From Rhynchonema sp. JSB1_4 (Eukaryota; Nematoda; Chromadorea; Monhysterida; Xyalidae): a stretch of DNA of 64,000 nt. The position numbers and the translations under genes were made by a program. The stretch covers positions 1 to 64,000 of the forward strand of contig JASAMV010003555.1 in assembly GCA_030248065.1 (NCBI GenBank). The letters run 5' to 3'. Shown one piece after another: positions 48,604 to 61,718 of the stretch. The notes under the pieces were generated by a model. That model was not told the origin of the DNA, did not search any database, and saw only the letters and a program-made list of their open reading frames with translations. The first letter of the stretch is position 1. Every line of letters starts with the position of its first letter.

Positions 48604-49973
48604 ATGGCAACAAACTTAACGCTTCGTGTGGCCTATCCTCCGGATTTTCCGCCCCTCCGGTTTCATTGTGGTTTCGATTCCCAGCTTTTGGTGACACCAC
48701 GTTGCCCCAGTCCCGGATTTGCGGTCGAAATTATTGGGCTGATCCTTCGATTAGCTGACGTGGACTTTGAGTTGGTCGACTTCAGAGATCAGACAGCTGA
48801 CGCAGTCTTCAAGGCACTACACAGCGGTGCCGTGCACTCGGCTGTGTACACAACTGATAACTTGAACGACGATCTGTTAGTCCATCTTATACAAGAATTA
48901 GGTTTGCATAAGTTCACTTCCCTTTCTGTGTTTACACTATATGTTGAACACGGTTGTCAAATGCTATAAGCAATATCTGAGAATCTGTTCTTGATCAAAC
49001 CTTACCGTCTTGCAGCCTGCATTCATATCCGGTGCCCGGGTTTTCGTGGCATTCACTTATCGTGGGCACAGCAAATGCTCCTAACGATTTCTATCACCAA
49101 GCGACGTCCGTTTTTAATGCTTTCGGCAACTGGCTCTGGGTGGCTGTTGTGCTCACGTTCTGCACGGTCAAGATACATTCAAAGCTCGTTGCCAAATGCA
49201 TGGCCGCGCAAGCATGGACCCGAACTACCAGTGAATGTCTGCTTGTCTTGGTTGCTGGTCTGTTTGTGACCATGTTCATTGGGCTCTACCGGTCTGGTCT
49301 GTTATCGAACATTCTTCTCGCTAGACCTGCTTATCAATTCGAGAACTTCGATCAGTTGATAACGCTTCTGGAACAAGGAAAGGTCAAGCTTGTAATCTCC
49401 GACTGGTATGTCGATTACATACGAAGTGTGAACACAGCCGAAGGCCGGAAGTTGATGTCTCTGAGTCAGGAAAGTCAACTCCACTACGAATACGGACACC
49501 CGACTGATCTTTTCACGAAACACCGCGCCGAGATCGAAGACGGTCGTTTCGTGTTTTTTGCGTCAAGCTTTTTCCTGAACGCCAATGCGAAACACATGTG
49601 CAACCTGCGAGCGGTGGAAATCCCTGAAATTCCTTCTTTCGAAGTTGCGGGTTTGATTTTCAATGGCAATATTTCACACGCGATGATGAATCGAATAAAT
49701 CTGGCCATCACGGAGACAGTGCAGGGTGCACTGACGATCGTCGAGCGATATGACAGACAGGCACGACTTGCAGGTCATTGGGCGTGTGCCAATAAATCTG
49801 AAGTCAAAACACACCCGGCAGCGCCATCGCCTCTTGGCATTGCTAATGTGCTTGGTTTGGGCGTGGTGTTACTTTTTGGTCTGATGCTGGCTTTTTGCGC
49901 TTCAATTCTTGAAACTGCGCATCATTACTGTGCGGTGACTGTCACTCACATGTTTGACCTAACTGGCAACTGA
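48604..49973 (+). CDS. Ionotropic glutamate receptor-like channel, paralogue 3
   Basis: Exon 1 from 48604 encodes the S1-like half (LRVAYPPDFPPLRFHCGF, VDFELVDFRDQT). The second exon starts near 49016 and ends at 49973. It carries IVGTANAPNDFYHQATSVFN, M1 (WLWVAVVLTFCTVKI), M3 (LLVLVAGLFVTMFIGLYRS), S2 and M4 (VVLLFGLMLAFCASILE). The M1-M3 block is nearly identical to paralogue 1, including LVAGLFVTMFIGLYRSGLLS, while the S2 half differs more. The donor of exon 1 is unresolved: phase 2 is needed, and the obvious donor near 48877 is phase 0. The pore loop is again missing. Confidence 0.7.
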
Positions 49974-51171
49974 TACCATAAGTTCTGTACCAGAGCGTGT
50001 AACAGTTTTTGCTGATTTCGTCTACTGTGGGCGGTGGAAGGGGTTCCGACCGATCCTGCGCGCGTGCATAAACGTCTCGTGTGATCTGTGTGCGCTTTGC
50101 ACTTCGCTCTGTGTGCGGTCACTGCTTGTTTTGCGTTGCCACGCATTCCATTTTACGTACTGTGAATTACCTACATTGCTGTCGTTCGTTATCTGACCGA
50201 CGTCGTCTGATTTGTAATTGCGTGTGCTTTATGCTCATATATTATCATTGAGTTCCTTTGGACTGTATCACATCCTTTGACGGTGTTTTGTTTTGGTAAT
50301 TGATCGGCAAGCTGGGTATATTCGCAGTACTTAGATTGCTGTCTATTCACCGTTTGCTTCCGTTACCTGCGTCCTGAGCAAAACAAGTATAATGATGGTA
50401 CTCATTATTGCGTTGTCATGTTAGTACCATTGCCCTGGATAAAAACAAACAAATTGAATTGAACTGACCACCCATACCAAACACACTGTTGGAATAAAAT
50501 GCATTTTGACGAGTTTGCTCGTCTATCAGGTGCAGTCGTTTTTTTTTCACGACAGTTTGGCCACACATTTTAGATACCTACCCAAAACACTTTACGTGCT
50601 CAAACTCAAAATTCAGTAACAATACCAAGCGGCAGCTACACGCTAACGCAAAGATTTTCATTGTCTTACCACTGTATGAGCGCGTGAGCACGTATCATTC
50701 AGAGCACAAGCGGTCAAAACGTTTTGAGACACGTCTACCACCTGTGGCTGTACTATTTCGATAAGCAGCAAAGTGATACAAATCAGAGACTAATTCAAGT
50801 GCGAAAATAAGCCGTAATGCAAAGAGTCGGCCATACGGGCACAAGAGTAACATGAAAGCTTACAATGTAGTTCACAATGTTTGCATTTACTGAAAAAGGT
50901 GTCATTCATTGATAAACATGTTGGCAAAGAAAGTAGTCAGACAAAAAGACACGTGCACCATGTACGTACAGATACATATATGACCGTGACTGTACCACAG
51001 TTATCAATACATGGGCGCACTAAATCGTAATTCAAACACAACACGCTTTGTGCAGCATGACCAGCCCACAAGCAGCAGCATGTGAGATTGGTGCAGGTAA
51101 TGGTGTTCACCAATAAACCAGACTAGAATTGAAAATCACTCACAGACTATGACCTAACCAGTTACTCATAG
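49974..51171. other. Intergenic, no gene supported
   Basis: Twelve hundred bases without a convincing open frame, between the ionotropic-receptor cluster and DSL-like paralogue 4. I see no repeats worth naming. Confidence 0.55.
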
Positions 51172-53826
51172 ATGTTCCGCATCGTGGTATTCTTGATTGG
51201 TTTGAGTGCCTCATCGGGCTTTCTACCGTCCGAGTTCAATGTTGGAGCAAGGGCGCTCCAAGCGCCGGGTGACAACATTTACGAACTGAAGGTCACCCAC
51301 AGGCGTGTCTACACGAAAGACAATAAGTCGTTTCACGAGGTGTTCGAGGATTTCTATGACGAAAAGACGCAATGTCAGATAGATCATGATGATCCGAGTA
51401 CGAACGATGACAAACGATGTGCTGTGAAATTCCAGTCCACGTTCGCGATGGTTGACGATGACGAGTGAGTGCACGCATTGGCGAAGCCTCGTGTGTCCCA
51501 CAGCATGACACTCTTTTTATCTGATTGAGTCGATCTCATTGTTGTCCTTAACAGTGGTGCTGCGATGAAGCCCCCAAAATGAGAAAACAAAAGAAAGTAC
51601 GTGACTCGATCTGATGTACTCACTCTGACGATAACCTAGGTGTCTATAAAAACCGGCAGGTTTCACAAACACAACGCTCACAACGACAACCACTGAATTT
51701 CAAACAGGTCAAGGCTGATTTTAGCTTTAGGACGGTTCTAAACGACACAACACTGAGCCAGCTGTGCAGCATTGAAAGAGACATGAACGAATGTGCCATT
51801 CTCAACACCACTCAACACCCCAGTGGACCATTGCAAGACGTATTTCTGTCGGTGCGTTCGTTTTTTTTCACCATTGCATTCGGGTCAAAAGAAACTTTTG
51901 GCGTTGTCTAATTTCAGAGAAACAGCAGGGTCAGTCAGCTGGACATGACCGTCATATTAGAGGGCATCAACAGCGATGATGATCCGATCACGGGAACAGG
52001 CAAATTGACCGCAGATGCACCAGATAAACTTGAATGGACGTGTAAAGGCGCAACGAGAAAAAACACTGACTTTCCGGTCAACGTGAATTTTCCCAAAAAT
52101 CCAAAAAGGTGTTTCCAGAAAAGTTTATAGTATCTTGCTGAGCTGAGAATAGTAGGCCAAAGCTTCCAAATATTTCTTTTTAGCGTCGCATTGATGTATG
52201 AAATCGGTTACACGATGGGATGCAGAGATTCCAACAAATACACCGAATATTGTAACAAGACGTGCGTGGCTCAGCTTGGCGAGAAAGACTACGATCTCAT
52301 GTGCCCGTACAGAACGTGCACCCAATGTGATCCATGCACGGGCGATAATAGATGTTGCGACGGTTTCTGCAAAATATCGTTTGAAGGTAATGTACAGTGT
52401 GGAGAATGAACTGTATTTCATTGTTTGGTCAAACAAGTTTGCTTTTTGTGAGAATGATTATTGCGATTTTTCAGGTGAAATCAAATGCGTCTCAAAGCTA
52501 GATATCGCCAGCTGTCTGCGACTGAAAAAAGTGAGTGCTTTTTATTGAATGTGTTGTGGAGTAGAATCACCGGCAGACAAAGTGGGCTCAACTGATGCTT
52601 TGAGCGCCTTTGATTCATTGATTAAATTGTAGTGTCTTCTGTTGAATAAGGATTTAGTAGTATACGTCATTTTCAGCCGACCACAACCAAGCCCCCAACA
52701 ACCACCACCACTGCGTGTCCACCCTGTCCCACAACAACAACTATCACAACAACACCCTGCCCCACAACAACAACATCAACAACAACAACACCAGCAACAA
52801 CCACAACAACATTTGCAACAACATCCGAGACAACACCAGCCAGTGCTTGTCCGCCAGCGGCAGTGTGGTGGCACGATTGGCTCGCTTTGCTCTTGCTGCT
52901 TATCGGAGTGCTCATATTTTTGTTGCTGCTGTTGTTGTGGACGTGTTGCCAGTGGAGAAAGGAGAAGAAGTGGGTTTCATTGATTGATATTGATTGAGTG
53001 ATCAAAAACCAACTTACCCCATGTTTAGGAAACGCAAAAGGATGCGAGAGCGGTTGGAACGTTTCGAGCAACAGCAGAAACAGTCCATCACCACCCTTCA
53101 CTCAATGATGGCACCACAACCAATCGCGCCCGGCGGGAACGGCACGCCGATTCACTCTGAGCCGAGTATGCTGGCTCCGGCACTGAATCGTACGTCGACT
53201 TTTGCTAGATTTTATTTCGAGTTCGTATTGATTTTGTGATACCTTTTCTTGAACGTGAATCATTCAACTAATTTTTACGCCAATTCATATTCAGGCGAAT
53301 CGAACCAGGCGGTACGTGGTCCAGCTATACTCGGGTTTTCTGGTTTCAGTTATCACATATTTTAAAGCTTTTTTGTTGTGCTTAGTGTATTTCTCCCAAC
53401 AATGATCAAGTATTCGCACAATCAGGCTATCCAAATGCTGTTCAGCAATAGCCCGCCGGGGTCCGTTAGTCGATCACGTGACCGCTCGCTACGATCATCC
53501 GCCCAATCAGAGGTTCGAGCGCATCATTCAAATTAATTTACACATCTCTTGGAAAACATCAAATTTTGTTGATCAGGTGATCGCTCTGTTAGGCCAAGAT
53601 CCAACTTTTAACAACATTCTCTAATTTTCAGACCTGGATCCCGCCCGAGAGCGCCAGTTCGATCGGTGGTGCAGTGCAGGTGCACAGTCCGTACCACCGC
53701 CAGCACCAACAATGGGGCGGTGACAATGTGACCGGTCGACAGCACCCGCCTCTGCACAGGAGTGACCCGCCACAATACGGCACGCCGCAACGAACGAGCA
53801 CCAACCAGCCGGTAGCGTATGTGTGA
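51172..53826 (+). CDS. DSL-like type I membrane protein, paralogue 4
   Basis: Exon 1 (51172-51464, phase 2, as in paralogue 1) has a signal peptide and domain A (VTHRRVYTKDNKSFHE, KRCAVKFQSTF). Exon 2 is best started at 51725 (LCSIERDMNEC). Domain B lies near 51920-52108 (TVILEGINSDDDPI, FPVNVNF). The DSL-like exon near 52185 (LMYEIGYTMGCRDSNKY) has extra cysteines. Next come a long Thr/Pro-rich stalk (52690-52850), a membrane helix (WLALLLLLIGVLIFLLLLLLW) and a much longer cytoplasmic tail than the other paralogues: a basic coil (KRKRMRERLERFEQQQKQ) and a Pro/Gln/His-rich end, stop at 53824-53826. The long tail suggests intracellular partners. It is separated from the other paralogues by the receptor cluster. 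Confidence 0.7.
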
Positions 53827-54194
53827 TGTGGGTGTTTTTTTTACGATTTTCAATTTTAGCTTTTATTCAATGCACACTCTTTTTCATTGTGAACTAAAGG
53901 AATTGCCGCTGGATATACTGAATATTACGCAAAGGTTCCTTTGTCCAGCTGATTTTATTTTCACATACATAAATAGGAAATTTTTGCAACCGACGTTTTT
54001 GTTGCCAAGTGCTGTGCTGTGCACTCGCTATTGTAATCACTGCCGTAACCTTTTTACCGTGTTTTATCTGCCGTATTTGAGCTGTCGACTTTCTTCATTT
54101 ATTTTGTTGTCGAGTGAAGTTTATCGCAATTTTATCACAATCAAATATTGTGCAATAATTCAGTACATGTACTGTAAATATTTGTAAATTTTAA

Positions 54195-57100
54195 TCACCA
54201 ATCCGAATAAATGTTCCCGTTGGTGCTATGATTATTGCTGGCGTGTGCCGGATGCGTCGGATCATAGGTTCGGGATCGGTGCATAATTACGGGTCGATGC
54301 GACCCGACCTTCTCGAAAATGAAAGTCGTCATTTTGCCATCTGGAGGGCTTACTGCCACTTGGATAGGTTGCGATCGTGACTCTGTTTGCACCTTGTCAG
54401 GTTCACCTGCTGATTCAGGCACTTGTTGTGTTATTGCACTGCTGTCTTCATCTTCCTTTTTGTCCACAGAAGACTGAGTTTGTGTGTGTGGTTGTTCAAC
54501 AGCTGATGTTTCACTATTTGTCATGCTTGCAATGGCCGGCAGGGTCACCGAGCGTCTATGATGTGTTTGTGAAACATCAGGGTACCCGGCAGCATTGCGT
54601 GCCGCGTCCAGGGCAGCTTTGCGCTTGGCGCGACGTTGCGTCTCGAACCCGTGCTGCATGTGCTCGCAGATGGACGCGATCAGTTGACGCCAGGCTGTCG
54701 CCGACTCGCGGACCTGAGAAATCAGGGTCAGGATTAGGTTCACTGATTAGTTGGTGTGGTGTGACGTATATGTGTATCTTGGATTTATGGGAAGTGGGTG
54801 AAAATGCAGTGCGCGTGTACCTACTCGGTCGCAAATTCGGTGATCGGATCGGACCGGAACCGCACCTGCGGCTGCGCCTGTTCAAGTGAAGAAATCAAAA
54901 AGTCACTTCACTTTCCAAGACATTTCTGATTTTATAAGACAACCAAAATTTAAAATTATGTTTCTCTATATAGCCTTTGGAACACACGAAATGTATACCT
55001 GTTTCATAGCCGGACACTCTCTGACCCAGGTCTCGGCGAGCAGAACGCCAAAATCATCGAAATGTATCGCTTTCACTCCATAGGAGTCAGCCAACCACGA
55101 ATGTTTCCGACCGAATCGTTCAATCGCCGTGGTGAAGATTGATGAACGGTCGATATTGCCGATAACATCATCAAGAAACGCAACCTGAATTAGGAAGGCC
55201 ACTGGTATCAGTCTCAGGTGTATTGTACAGTACAAGCGGTAATTTTTCGCTGTTATTGGCGCAAAAAAATCCCGAATTAACCCGGGGTTCAAGCGGCATG
55301 TACCCTTAAAGCGGGAAACCGTATATCTCATGCTTGCTTTTTTACTACGCAGTTAGACTGTTTATGTCCAACGGTCACAAAAAGAACGATCAAACGAGAT
55401 AAACCACGTTAAAACTGTCAGAATTTATCTTTGAAAAGTTGCTTTCAGGAACAAACGCGAGGTTGTGCCCACTTATGTACGCTCAGCCTTTTGATCATGA
55501 AAGGCAGTGAGACTGAGACAAGAACCAGCTCGCAGATGAAACCTTTGTGAAACATTTCACACGTGGCTGTTGGTTGACGAGCTGGTTGGATTCCCTACCA
55601 AATGTTCTGCCGTTGCCTGATCAAAAGGGGGAACGTAAGTCGGCACAAGCTCGGGTCTGTTCCCGAAAGCAAATTTTTAAACATTAATTCTCAGCATTTC
55701 ATTTTGTTTGAACGATGTTTTTGTGATCACTCATCGTATATAGTCACATTTTATTGCGAAAGGCCGGATTCTGAGAGCATGCGATATCCGGTTGCCCGGT
55801 TTAAGTACTGAAGTCAGCATGTATTCGGCATGATTTGTAAAAATGCGGTATGCATGCTGCGTGATTTGTAACCACGCGGCATCTATGTGGCATAAAGTTA
55901 ACCACGCGGCACGAATGCGACATGATTTGTAATCATGCGGCATGCATGCTGCGTGATTTGTAACCGTGCGGCATGCATGCTGCGTGATTTGTAACCATGC
56001 GGCATGCATGCTGCGTGATTTGTAACCATGCGGCACGCATGCTGCGTGATGTATAACCACGCGGCATGAATACGACATGATTTGTAACAACGCGCCATGA
56101 ATGCGACATGATTTGTAACCACGCGGCATAAATGCGATATGATTTGTAACCATGCTGCATGAATGCGACATGATTTGTAACCTTGCGCCATAAATGCGAC
56201 ATGATTTGTAACCATGCGGCACGAATGCGACATGATTTGTAACCATGCGGCACGAATGCGACATGATTTGTAACCATGCGGCACGAATGCGACATGATTT
56301 GTAACCATTCGGCACGAATGCGACATGATTTGTAACCATGCGGCACGAATGCGACATGATTTGTAACCATGCGGCACGAATGCGACATGATTTGTAACCA
56401 TGCGGCACGAATGCGACATGATTTGTAACCATGCGGCATGAATGCGACATGATTTGTAACCATGCGGCATGTGCGGCATGATTTCCAACTATCCGGCATT
56501 CATGCCAATATGTTGCGGCATGTTTGCAAATTTAGTCCCATACATGCCGTATGGTTGCAAATCATGCCGCATTCATGCCGCATGGTCGCAAATTATGCCG
56601 AATTCATGTTACATAATCCCGGATGGTTGCAATGTCGCATAAAGATCAAATACTGCTTCAATCAAATACGAGTTCAAAAGAGTACCATTCCGCTTGAATC
56701 CCGGATTCATTCAAGATATTTTTCGAGAAAGGTCAAATCATGCGCCATGAATGCCTCATCGGCATCAGCACTTACAGATTACCACGCCGCTTAAATCCCG
56801 GATTAATCCGGAATGTACCATCTTGTAAAAAACACCCAAAAATTATCACAGGTATTGCAGTTTTGTGGCTGTCCAAACTGCAGGATGTGGACGTCGTCAG
56901 GCGCCAACACTTCTTTGGGATTTCAATCAAGACCAACCAAACCACTAACCAAAAACCTTGCGTGTGAAGTGATTCCATTGAGCGATGCAGCCTTGTGCGC
57001 CATTTCTTCACTTGACGAGCCAGACCTGGGTCTCGATCCTGCGCCACCCACCGGCCCAGACGTAGGGGCCAGATGACTCTCATCCAATTTGAACGCCCTC

Positions 57101-59219
57101 TCAACATTTTGATTCACACCCGCAAAATTGTGTATCACTCTCACAATTGTTGACACCAACGCTTGACGATTGCGTTTCATTGTCTGCCAGGTGCGCTGCA
57201 GCGCGAACGCTTGTGTCCGGGACAGTGCGCCTGAAACAACAAAGCAATGAGCATGATAACATGCTCGATCTAAAAATATACAGACGACTGCTGGTTTTGC
57301 ATAACAGACGTACTATGTACAACGTTGTTGATGAGACCCACAACTATTTCTTTGGCAGTTCATTTCCACAGATATCAATCTGATTATTGGTGCAGTATGT
57401 TTTGGTTGCCTGTTTCGATCTGCATTTGCAGGCGGGCGGTGCACCAGATGGCCACGTGGCCATAAAAACGCAAACGGGATCGGAATATACTCTGTTGATT
57501 ATATTTCGACATAGTGTATAAGCCCCATTCAGCGATGTTTGGAGCGGGCTGGGTCGACGCCATTCTAAATGAATGTTTCAAGCATTGCTAATTCAGGCAA
57601 AGACCGATTTAACATTGCTTGCCGCGTGGCGCAAAAACACGTGGCCTGTCATCGCACAGCACCAACAATGTTCAATGGCTCTGCGAATGAGTTGGCAATG
57701 CCTGAAACATTCATTTAGAATGGCGTATCGCTGAGTGGGGTTTATACACTATGTCGAAATATAATAACAACAACTATACAGGTTATGCACACACTGATGT
57801 CATCCCAGTGTGAAATGTGAATATCAAAAACGCAAAACATTAGTGCGCGGTTGCTTGTGATATGCGTGCACACGCCACACGCACAACAACCTTTGGTTAA
57901 ACATCAGCATGCAGGGTTCTATCCTTGCCTCCGTCTGATGTATAACAAAACAATTTGCCTCATAATTCGATTCTATGCATTTCGTTCTCCAAAACTTAAA
58001 ATGTCCATCAAAACCCACCCATTCTGGTGGTGCACGCTTTCATCTCGACCCACATCAAATCCCTGATGTCAATTGCTTGCTGATGTTGCACGCTCGTCTT
58101 TTGAAATCAAAGTTCGGCCAGGTCGTTCTTCGACACACTCGCGTTCATTGACAAAACGGCCGTGCCCTTACGGATGCTGTCAATCTGGGCTGAACGGGAC
58201 TTGCGCAGTCGCGCTCTGAAATCGTTGGGTAATGGGTGGGATTGTGATGGGCATCAAACTAGATGATTGGACCGGAAAAAGGTTTTAAACCAGACCGGTC
58301 TTCGTTATATGCAACAATTTATTGACGATTTTTTTGAGATTTTTGCGATGCCATTAACTTTCGACCATCGTAAAAGGTGTTTAAGGAACTCTGAGGACTC
58401 TCGCAGAAAAGTAGTGGCAGTTTTTTCAATCTCAAATTATTATCTGACCGGCATACAGATCACATCACAACGGTGATTTACCAAATGTTGCCTGGATTAC
58501 AATCTTCGCAAACTAATTCGAAATACTTAGTCGATTGTACGACAAAACATGGTTGACGAAGTCGTAAGCGCGCGCTGGTATGCTCTAAAAAAGCAAGGTA
58601 CTGTATCTTCCACTCTTCTACAATGGAAGTCGAAACATGCTGAAAACCGTACCAGAATAGGAACGACATTGGCAAAAAAATCTTTCCAGTCGACTAACTT
58701 TGTTTTATCGTCTTTGGCGCGCGACCGTCGTTCGCCAACCACTGACGCGAATGAAACACCCTGGTCTTTGGCAAGATCACTGTTGGACGATTGTCGTTGG
58801 ACAATTGCCAATGCTTCGTGATAGGACTGCGTTGAGGACAGACTCGGCGACACTTTGCGATACTGCTGCTGAAACTGCGCAGTATCGATGTCGAGCATCG
58901 ATACTGACTGTGACTGGTTGGTGTACGTTGAGCCAGTTTCTGAGCTCCGCGATCGCAGATATTGCCGGGCTTGTCTTTTGTTGGGAAATGCACTGTCGGA
59001 CGGAGTGGATGTCAATGTTTTATGTTTTAGAGTGGCACTAGGATTGTTCGCGGCCGGCTGCTTGGTTGACCATTGTCGTGTGCCAACGCTTGAAACATCA
59101 GTGCTTGTGGTGGGCTGGTCCTGCCGGGCGTGATTCTGCTGCGCGCCAGCTGACCTGCTGCGAATGAAGCGACGGAAACGTTTGACTGAAAAGGGGAAAG
59201 AGATTTTCAGCTCCTGCAA
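54195..59219 (-). CDS. Extended globin
   Basis: Phase-checked minus-strand exons are 58215-58139, 57230-56950, 55184-54999 and 54713-54195. The globin fold runs from helix A (LSRTQAFALQRTWQTMKRN) to helix H (SATAWRQLIASICEHMQHGF). Helix E has a distal His (SHARFLVAFLDDVIGNID) and helix F a proximal His (RFGRKHSWL), so haem binding is expected. An insertion of about 35 residues, rich in Gly/Ser/Pro, lies before helix E. A C-terminal extension of about 150 polar residues follows helix H. Upstream, a Ser/Gln-rich exon around 59196 to about 58730, and 58215-58139 (ARLRKSRSAQIDSIRK), probably encode an N-terminal extension; the exon structure above 58215 and the start codon are not resolved. Extended, non-circulating globins often have signalling or redox roles. 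The function here is unknown. Confidence 0.75.
55808..56640. repeat. 31-bp tandem satellite in globin intron
   Basis: About 27 head-to-tail copies of a 31-bp unit containing ATGATTTGTAACCATGCGGC. Copies between 56200 and 56460 are almost identical; the flanks are more diverged and the last few are degenerate. Because 31 is not a multiple of three and the unit has no minus-strand stop, all three minus frames stay open and read the same 31-residue peptide cycle. That is an artefact of the repeat, not a protein. It lies in the intron between globin exons 56950-57230 and 54999-55184. Confidence 0.9.
57499..57764. mobile_element. MITE with long terminal inverted repeats
   Basis: TTATATTTCGACATAGTGTA with AAGCCCCATTCAGCG on the left mirrors CGCTGAGTGGGG and TACACTATGTCGAAATATAA on the right. 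An inner pair GCCATTCTAAATGAATGTTT / AAACATTCATTTAGAATGGC also matches exactly. It is flanked by TA-rich sequence. It lies in the globin gene, in the intron between exons 58139 and 57230. Confidence 0.85.

Positions 59220-61718
<2,499 letters not shown>

Noticed and set aside
54836..54888. Extra globin exon (AQPQVRFRSDPITEFATE)
   Set aside because: It has AG/GT borders but ends in phase 2, which breaks the frame into VRESATAW. Direct splicing of 54999 to 54713 is phase 0/0 and gives a normal G-H corner.
55731..56499. Three overlapping minus-strand open frames of 188-239 residues with a repeating VTNHVAF/HGYKSC peptide
   Set aside because: They are the three readings of the 31-bp satellite, whose unit lacks stops. 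Frame openness is a by-product of the repeat, and the array lies in a globin intron.
55808..56640. CRISPR-like array
   Set aside because: Units are contiguous with no unique spacers and the host is an animal; it is a satellite.
58527..58730. C-terminal part of the 230-residue minus-strand frame (after ERRSRAKDD)
   Set aside because: Composition changes from Ser/Gln-rich to random-looking sequence, probably read-through into an intron. Only the upstream part is considered a possible globin N-terminal extension.
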